The translations under genes and the position numbers were made by a program. From positions 1 to 64,000 of the forward strand of contig NZ_FMVS01000008.1 in the NCBI RefSeq assembly GCF_900102515.1: a stretch of 64,000 bases of DNA, read 5' to 3'. The notes below the pieces were generated by a model. The model ran no database searches, was not told the origin of the DNA, and saw nothing but the letters and a program-made list of their open reading frames with translations. Below are positions 59,578-64,000 of this stretch, in pieces; positions within the stretch are counted from its first letter, which is position 1, and every line of letters begins with the position of its first letter. The DNA comes from Butyrivibrio sp. INlla14 (lineage in GTDB: Bacteria; Bacillota; Clostridia; Lachnospirales; Lachnospiraceae).

Positions 59578-60232
59578 TGAAGTTCTTTTGATTAATACCT
59601 TGTTTTTACAGGATACATCTTCTTTTGATTTCTGGTACCAGCAAATGCCGCAGTATCGGAAGGACAAGATAGACAAGATAAAGCCTGTGGCCAGCAAGAG
59701 ACAATCTCTTGGTGCCGGAATTCTTATAAAACAAGGGCTTGATGAATATGGGGTAGACGGGGAACATATTCTGACTGGTTCTAACGAAAAACCATATATT
59801 GAAAGCGCACATGGCCTGGAGTTTAATGTGTCCCATTCAGGGGATATGGCCGTATGCGCTTTTTCTGATAAATGCGTAGGAATAGACCTTGAACAGACCA
59901 AAGTTTTTAATAGAAATTTAATAAATTTTGTTTACAAGCCGGAGGAGATAAAGTATATTAAATATCGTTCGAAGAATCAGAACGATGAGAATTGCCAGTA
60001 TACTAAATTGTGGACTATCAAGGAGAGCATAATGAAGTATTATGGCAAGGGCTTATCTATGGATCCACGTAAGATTTTTGTTGATCTTGAGAATGGCTAC
60101 AGAGTTTTTTATGACGGTGAAATTCTTGAGGACATTTTCTTCACTCAATATGAATATATGGGGTATCACATTGCGGTCTGCTCGGAGTATGAGAGGTTTT
60201 CGGATGAAATAAGAATTGTTAAGGGAGAATGA
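59564..60232 (+). CDS. 4'-phosphopantetheinyl transferase, Sfp-type
   Basis: A 222-residue enzyme that moves phosphopantetheine from CoA to carrier-protein serines. Family motifs are EFNVSHSGDMAVCAFSD, VGIDLEQTK (metal Asp/Glu) and KLWTIKESIMKYYGKGL (W-x-x-KEA/S-x-x-K). The Sfp type often serves peptide or polyketide synthases, but no such synthase is in this window; it may serve as a broad-range or sole transferase. GAGG lies just before ATG 59564, inside the preceding gene, and its stop is 4 nt before the PrsW start, so it is translationally linked to both neighbours. Confidence 0.88.
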   Translation: MKIFNEVLLINTLFLQDTSSFDFWYQQMPQYRKDKIDKIKPVASKRQSLGAGILIKQGLDEYGVDGEHILTGSNEKPYIESAHGLEFNVSHSGDMAVCAFSDKCVGIDLEQTKVFNRNLINFVYKPEEIKYIKYRSKNQNDENCQYTKLWTIKESIMKYYGKGLSMDPRKIFVDLENGYRVFYDGEILEDIFFTQYEYMGYHIAVCSEYERFSDEIRIVKGE

Positions 60233-60236
60233 GGAA

Positions 60237-61913
60237 ATGTCAATTTTTATGTTTTTTATGGCCGTATTACCGGCTGCCCTGCTAATGTACTTTGTGTACA
60301 AGGCAGACAAGATTGAAAAAGAACCAGCTGGACTTCTTGTTAAGCTCTTCCTTTTTGGTCTTCTTTCAACACTGAGCGCCTTAGTGCTTGAGATTCTTGG
60401 TGAACTCATCTTGCGCTTAATCTTCCCATATGGAGGACTGGCATATACAGCACTTATGATGTTCTGCGTAGTTGCCCTCTCTGAGGAAGCAGGTAAGTAC
60501 TTTGTTGTCAAGAAAGTTGCCTGGAAGGATCCAGCTTTTAACTATACATTTGATGCAGTAGTTTATGCAGTATTTTCTTCACTTGGATTTGCTGCTTTAG
60601 AGAACGTTATGTACCTTACTGATGCACCTATCATCACAGCTATCATGCGTGGTATTCTTGCAGTTCCAGGTCACGCTATTGATGCGGTCTTTATGGGTAG
60701 CTATTTTGGCGCAGCCAAGAGATGTGAAGCTATTGGAGATGAGAAGGGCAAAAAGGCTAACCTTATCAAGGCCCTTGTAGTTCCTGTAATAATCCATGGA
60801 TTCTACGACTTCTGCTTGTCATGTGATATTCCATATGCAATAGTAATATTCTTTATATTTGAGATATTTATCACTATTTACGCTATCATGAAGGTTAAGA
60901 AGCTTTCATCTTCTGACTCAGCTATATTCCCTATGGGATATTATCCTGGAGCACAGGTTGCTTATCAGATGTATAATCAGGGAGCACTTAGATTTGATCC
61001 AATGACAGGTCAGCCTATATACGTTGCACAGCCACAGCCTATGGTGCAGCCTATGGGCTTTGATCCAATGACAGGTCAGCCGATCATGCAGCAGGCCCAG
61101 CCACAGTTCCAGGCTCAGCCTATGGGCTTTGATCCAATGACAGGCCAGCCAATTATGCAGCAGGCACAGCCACAGTTCCAGGCGCAGCCACAGATGCAGG
61201 CACCAGTACAGCAGGCTCAGCCTATGGGCTTTGACCCAATGACAGGCCAGCCAATTATGCAGCAGGCGCAGCCACAGTTCCAGGCACAGCCACAGATGCA
61301 GGCACCAGTACAGCAGAGCCAGCCTATGGGCTTTGACCCAATGACAGGCCAGCCAATCATGCAGCAGGCACAGCCACAGTCAGGAATGCACTTTGATCCA
61401 ATGACAGGTCAGCCAATCATGCAGCAGGCGCAGCCACAGTTCCAGGCTCAGGCACAGCCACAGTTCCAGCAGGCAGTAGCGCAGGAAACATCAGCGCAGC
61501 AGCCAGAGAAACAGGCAGTAGCGCAGGAAACATCAGTGCAGCAGGCACCAGTGCAGGAAGCACCAGTACAGCAGGCAGAGAAACAGGCACCAGCGCAGGA
61601 AACAGCTGTAGCACAGTCACAGCCAGTGATGCACTTTGATCCAATGACAGGTCAGCCAATCATGCAGCAGACCCAGGCGCAGTCACAGGCTCCAGTACAG
61701 GAAACAGTGCAGCAGGCACCAGTGCAGGAAGCACCAGTACAGCAGGTAGAAATACAGGCTCAGACCGTATTAAAAGATTCAGTGCCAGTTCAGGATCAGG
61801 TTTTTGAATCAGAGAATCCTACACAGGAGCTTGCACCTAACGTTGTATCATCAGCTAATTATGATCCTATGACCGGAAGACCAATCGAGCCATCATTTGC
61901 ACCAGAAGCTTGA
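60237..61913 (+). CDS. PrsW-family intramembrane protease with FDPMTGQPI repeat tail
   Basis: A 558-residue protein. Residues 1 to about 230 form a PrsW-type glutamic intramembrane protease with about eight helices. Active-site motifs are LSEEAGKYFVVKK (E-E-x-x-K), FAALEN, PGHAIDAVFMGSYFGAAKR and IIHGFYDF. From about residue 250 the protein turns into a Gln/Ala/Pro-rich tail with seven FDPMTGQPI motifs and a final YDPMTGRPI. In Bacillus, PrsW cleaves an anti-sigma factor; the substrate here is unknown and no sigma gene is adjacent. ATG 60237 is chosen over TTG 60216, with GGGAG about 9 nt upstream. Confidence 0.88.
   Translation: MSIFMFFMAVLPAALLMYFVYKADKIEKEPAGLLVKLFLFGLLSTLSALVLEILGELILRLIFPYGGLAYTALMMFCVVALSEEAGKYFVVKKVAWKDPAFNYTFDAVVYAVFSSLGFAALENVMYLTDAPIITAIMRGILAVPGHAIDAVFMGSYFGAAKRCEAIGDEKGKKANLIKALVVPVIIHGFYDFCLSCDIPYAIVIFFIFEIFITIYAIMKVKKLSSSDSAIFPMGYYPGAQVAYQMYNQGALRFDPMTGQPIYVAQPQPMVQPMGFDPMTGQPIMQQAQPQFQAQPMGFDPMTGQPIMQQAQPQFQAQPQMQAPVQQAQPMGFDPMTGQPIMQQAQPQFQAQPQMQAPVQQSQPMGFDPMTGQPIMQQAQPQSGMHFDPMTGQPIMQQAQPQFQAQAQPQFQQAVAQETSAQQPEKQAVAQETSVQQAPVQEAPVQQAEKQAPAQETAVAQSQPVMHFDPMTGQPIMQQTQAQSQAPVQETVQQAPVQEAPVQQVEIQAQTVLKDSVPVQDQVFESENPTQELAPNVVSSANYDPMTGRPIEPSFAPEA
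60993..61890 (+). repeat. In-frame coding repeats of FDPMTGQPI motif
   Basis: DNA repeats within the PrsW gene encode eight copies of (F/Y)DPMTG(Q/R)PI separated by Gln/Ala/Pro-rich spacers of variable length (MQQAQPQFQAQ, QMQAPVQQ, VAQETS). Several spacers are themselves nearly identical, showing recent expansion by duplication or slippage. Confidence 0.9.
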
Positions 61914-61987
61914 TTTATGTGGGCTTAAGATATATTGAAATAATCAAGATATGTCGATGAAGAATTAGAAACAATAAGAATTTAGTA

Positions 61988-62032
61988 ATAAGAGGCGTCC
62001 TCAATGCAAAAAGGGGATTCCTCTTTATTTTT
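61988..62032 (+). terminator. Possible terminator after PrsW gene
   Basis: AAGAGG at 61990 and CCTCTT at about 62020 can pair across an irregular loop that also holds GTCCTC/GGGGAT, followed by TATTTTTATG. Weak stem but T-rich end and right place. Confidence 0.45.
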
Positions 62033-62220
62033 ATGATATAGGAAATTTCTCCGAAATTCCTATATCATAAAAAAGCGCTCCGCTTGAGCAGAGCACTTGC
62101 TGAGGTATTATCGAAGCTAGTGCGAGCCACACAGAGTAATGGATGCGCACTCGCGCGATAGGAATATGTTGCCTTCAGCAACCGCGCTCGGCGCAAGAAT
62201 GTCGCAAGCGACATTCTTTC
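62031..62220. repeat. Hairpin-rich repeat element, copy 2
   Basis: It begins with a long stem (TTATGATATAGGAA... with ...TTCCTATATCATAA, 62031-62070), then AAAAGCGCTCCGCT, GGATGCGCACTCGCGCG, and an AAGAATGTCGC/GCGACATTCTT hairpin (about 62195-62219). The order matches copy 1 at 17116-17333. The terminal hairpin differs in sequence but stays paired, which suggests selection for structure. An open frame on the minus strand across it is probably not a gene. Confidence 0.65.
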
Positions 62221-62279
62221 CTGTATGTGGACATTATTAAGCGATGCATTTGATGCTAAAAAACCAATAAAGCTTGTTT

Positions 62280-62414
62280 TGCATGATAAAGGCGAAGGCA
62301 AGTGATGCAAGAAATCGAAAAAACTAAATTTTGCATGATAAAGGCGAAGGCAAGTGATGCAAGAAATCGAAAAAACTAAATTATGCATGACAAGGTCGAA
62401 GGCAAGTGATGCAT
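62280..62414. repeat. Tandem 52-bp repeats
   Basis: The unit TGCATGATAAAGGCGAAGGC... begins at 62280, 62332 and 62384, giving an exact 52-bp period and about 2.6 copies, the last with more changes. Each unit holds TGCAT and ATGCA as an inverted pair about 16 nt apart. The remainder of 61914-62668 is AT-rich with the hairpin repeat described separately. Confidence 0.8.
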
Positions 62415-62668
62415 AAAAGCATAGAAAACGCAGAAAGCCATAAACTAAATCATTACGCTCATCAAAGATGCAAAGATATATAACATATATGACGCATACC
62501 CTAATAATTTCATTATAATAGATCTGCCATGCTACAAAGCTCGCCAATTTTTTCATTGATTTATCGTTAAGCAGACTATATTATGTTGTAGGTGTCAAAA
62601 GCATCTTTTGAGAACAAATAGTAAGAAATCCAGCATTAATCATTAGGATTATTCTATGAAGGAGTTTT

Positions 62669-64000
62669 ATGAGTATTTTAAATGTAGAGCACTTAACACA
62701 TGGCTTTGGTGACAGAGCAATTTTTGATGACGTTTCTTTCAGACTTCTGAAGGGCGAACATATTGGACTTGTAGGAGCAAATGGAGAGGGTAAATCTACC
62801 TTCATGAATATAATAATTGGAAAGCTCATGCCAGATGCAGGCAAGATAGAATGGGCCAAGAATGTGAAGGTTGGCTATCTTGATCAGCATGCTGTGTTAA
62901 AAGAGGGCATGACAATAAGAGATGTACTGGCATCTGCCTATGAGCCTTTGTATGCTATGGAGAGCAGAATGAACGAAATCTGCGATGCTATGGGAGAGGC
63001 TAATGAAAAAGAACTAGAAGAGTATATGGAAGAACTGGGTACGATTCAGGATCTTCTGACAAATAGAGATTTTTATCTAATAGATTCCAAGATAGAAGAA
63101 GTATCAAGAGCTTTGGGATTTTTGGACCTGGGGCTCGACAGAGATGTTACTGAGCTTTCTGGTGGGCAGAGAACCAAGATTCTTTTGGCTAAGCTCCTTT
63201 TGGAAAAGCCAGATATTTTGCTGCTTGATGAGCCTACTAACTATCTTGATGCAGAGCATATTGTATGGCTTACAAGATATCTTCAGGATTATGAGAATGC
63301 CTTTATATTGATATCTCATGATATTCCTTTCCTTAATAGCGTGGTCAATATCATTTATCACATGGATGGACAGACTCACAGCCTTGATCGCTATGTGGGT
63401 GACTATGATAAATTCCAGGAAGTTTATGAGATGAAGAAGGCCCAGAGAGAAGCGGCTTACAACAGACAGCAGCAGGAAATAGCTGACCTCAAGGACTTTG
63501 TTGCCAGAAATAAGGCAAGAGTTGCTACAAGAAACATGGCTATGGCCCGTCAGAAAAAGCTTGATAGCATGGATATTATTGAGAAAATCCAGGAAAAGCC
63601 TAAGCCAGAGTTTAACTTTAAGACTGCCCGCACTCCTGGTAAGGTCCTATTTGAGACCAAGGATCTTGTTATAGGATATGATGATCCTTTATCATCACCT
63701 CTTAATATTTCGATGGAGAGAGGATCCAAGATAGTTCTTACAGGTGCAAACGGAATAGGTAAGACAACTCTTTTAAAGAGTATTCTTGGCCTTATTCCAG
63801 CTCTTAGTGGAAGCGTGGAGCTTGGAGAAAACGTAGAAATAGGCTATTTTGAGCAGGAGATGTCACCAGATATTGAGACAACCTGTATGCAGGAAATATG
63901 GAATGAGTTCCCGGGCTTTTCACAGTATGAGGTACGTTCAGCCCTGGCAAAATGCGGTCTTACAACCAAGCACATTGAGAGTAAGTGCAAGGTACTTTCA
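62669..64000 (+). CDS. ABC-F family ATPase, 3' end beyond window
   Basis: The first 444 codons of an ABC-F protein, with no membrane part, so not a transporter; the family acts on the ribosome in translation or antibiotic protection. Domain 1 has Walker A GANGEGKST, signature LSGGQRTKILLAKLLL and Walker B ILLLDEPTNYLD. A charged inter-domain linker of about 80 residues follows (EVYEMKKAQREAAYNRQQQE region). Domain 2 starts with Walker A GANGIGKTTLLKS, and the window ends just inside its signature (KVLS). AAGGAG precedes the ATG. The short linker and overall layout recall YdiF/Uup-like or antibiotic-resistance members; the subgroup cannot be fixed. Confidence 0.92.
   Translation, partial: MSILNVEHLTHGFGDRAIFDDVSFRLLKGEHIGLVGANGEGKSTFMNIIIGKLMPDAGKIEWAKNVKVGYLDQHAVLKEGMTIRDVLASAYEPLYAMESRMNEICDAMGEANEKELEEYMEELGTIQDLLTNRDFYLIDSKIEEVSRALGFLDLGLDRDVTELSGGQRTKILLAKLLLEKPDILLLDEPTNYLDAEHIVWLTRYLQDYENAFILISHDIPFLNSVVNIIYHMDGQTHSLDRYVGDYDKFQEVYEMKKAQREAAYNRQQQEIADLKDFVARNKARVATRNMAMARQKKLDSMDIIEKIQEKPKPEFNFKTARTPGKVLFETKDLVIGYDDPLSSPLNISMERGSKIVLTGANGIGKTTLLKSILGLIPALSGSVELGENVEIGYFEQEMSPDIETTCMQEIWNEFPGFSQYEVRSALAKCGLTTKHIESKCKVLS

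Noticed and set aside
62065..62556. 163-residue minus-strand open frame
   Set aside because: It crosses the structured repeat and the 52-bp tandem repeats, has repeat-derived low-complexity content and no recognisable family.

Overview
The window looks like chromosomal DNA of an anaerobic, fibre-degrading Lachnospiraceae bacterium, most likely Butyrivibrio or Pseudobutyrivibrio. This rests on gene content and style: strong AGGAGG ribosome binding sites, GlgC/GlgD pairing, a flavodoxin-DUF3793 pair, GH127/GH13/GH31 glycosidases, an ECF-type ThiW transporter and many signalling proteins. No rRNA, tRNA or CRISPR array was found. All functions are read from the sequence and family knowledge; no database search was run.

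Layout. (1) 1-6.9 kb is an accessory, mosaic island. It holds a DDE transposase flanked by two related small coiled-coil proteins, one intact and one broken Rpn-type PD-(D/E)XK gene, a VanZ fragment, a hicAB pair whose toxin has lost its middle, a HipBA-like module, and repeated terminator hairpins and leader segments. (2) 7-15.4 kb carries ugd, a GT39-like membrane glycosyltransferase, a TauE/SafE exporter, a HAD nucleotidase, a chemoreceptor remnant, a GH127 arabinofuranosidase and, on the minus strand, flavodoxin-DUF3793 behind a 20-bp palindrome. (3) 15.6-21.9 kb has nagA and then a complete TPP-riboswitch operon, thiW-thiM-thiE-thiD-thiC. (4) 22-24.6 kb, mostly minus strand, has an SDR dehydrogenase, a NifX-like/FKBP fusion and a tandem-repeat array. 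(5) 24.6-33.9 kb is a LacI-controlled maltodextrin-type locus: regulator, binding protein, two permeases, GH13 and GH31. (6) 34-44.5 kb is mixed housekeeping: FIST-GGDEF, TRIC-like channel, acetyltransferase, a 940-residue iron-sulfur flavoprotein, phosphohexomutase, a dolichol-kinase-like protein, a CDF-like protein, a lipoprotein and two small proteins. (7) 44.7-48.5 kb has two divergent chemoreceptors, followed by a foldback structure of about 650 bp. (8) 49.3-51.6 kb is glgC-glgD. (9) 51.8-61.9 kb is a tightly packed co-directional run: HDOD protein, hybrid kinase with degenerate GGDEF/EAL domains, double-receiver regulator, a second degenerate GGDEF/EAL membrane protein, an Sfp-type phosphopantetheinyl transferase and a PrsW protease with a repeat tail. 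(10) 62.7-64 kb is an ABC-F ATPase that runs off the window.

How the genes fit together. The maltodextrin locus imports and cleaves alpha-glucans, while phosphohexomutase and GlgC/GlgD can route glucose phosphates into glycogen. The thi genes make thiamin under TPP feedback. The most unusual parts are the 51.8-61.9 kb signalling run, the 48.5-49.2 kb foldback, the hairpin-rich repeat shared between 17.1 and 62.0 kb, the 184-bp superrepeat array at 24 kb, and the toxin-antitoxin/Rpn debris at the left end.
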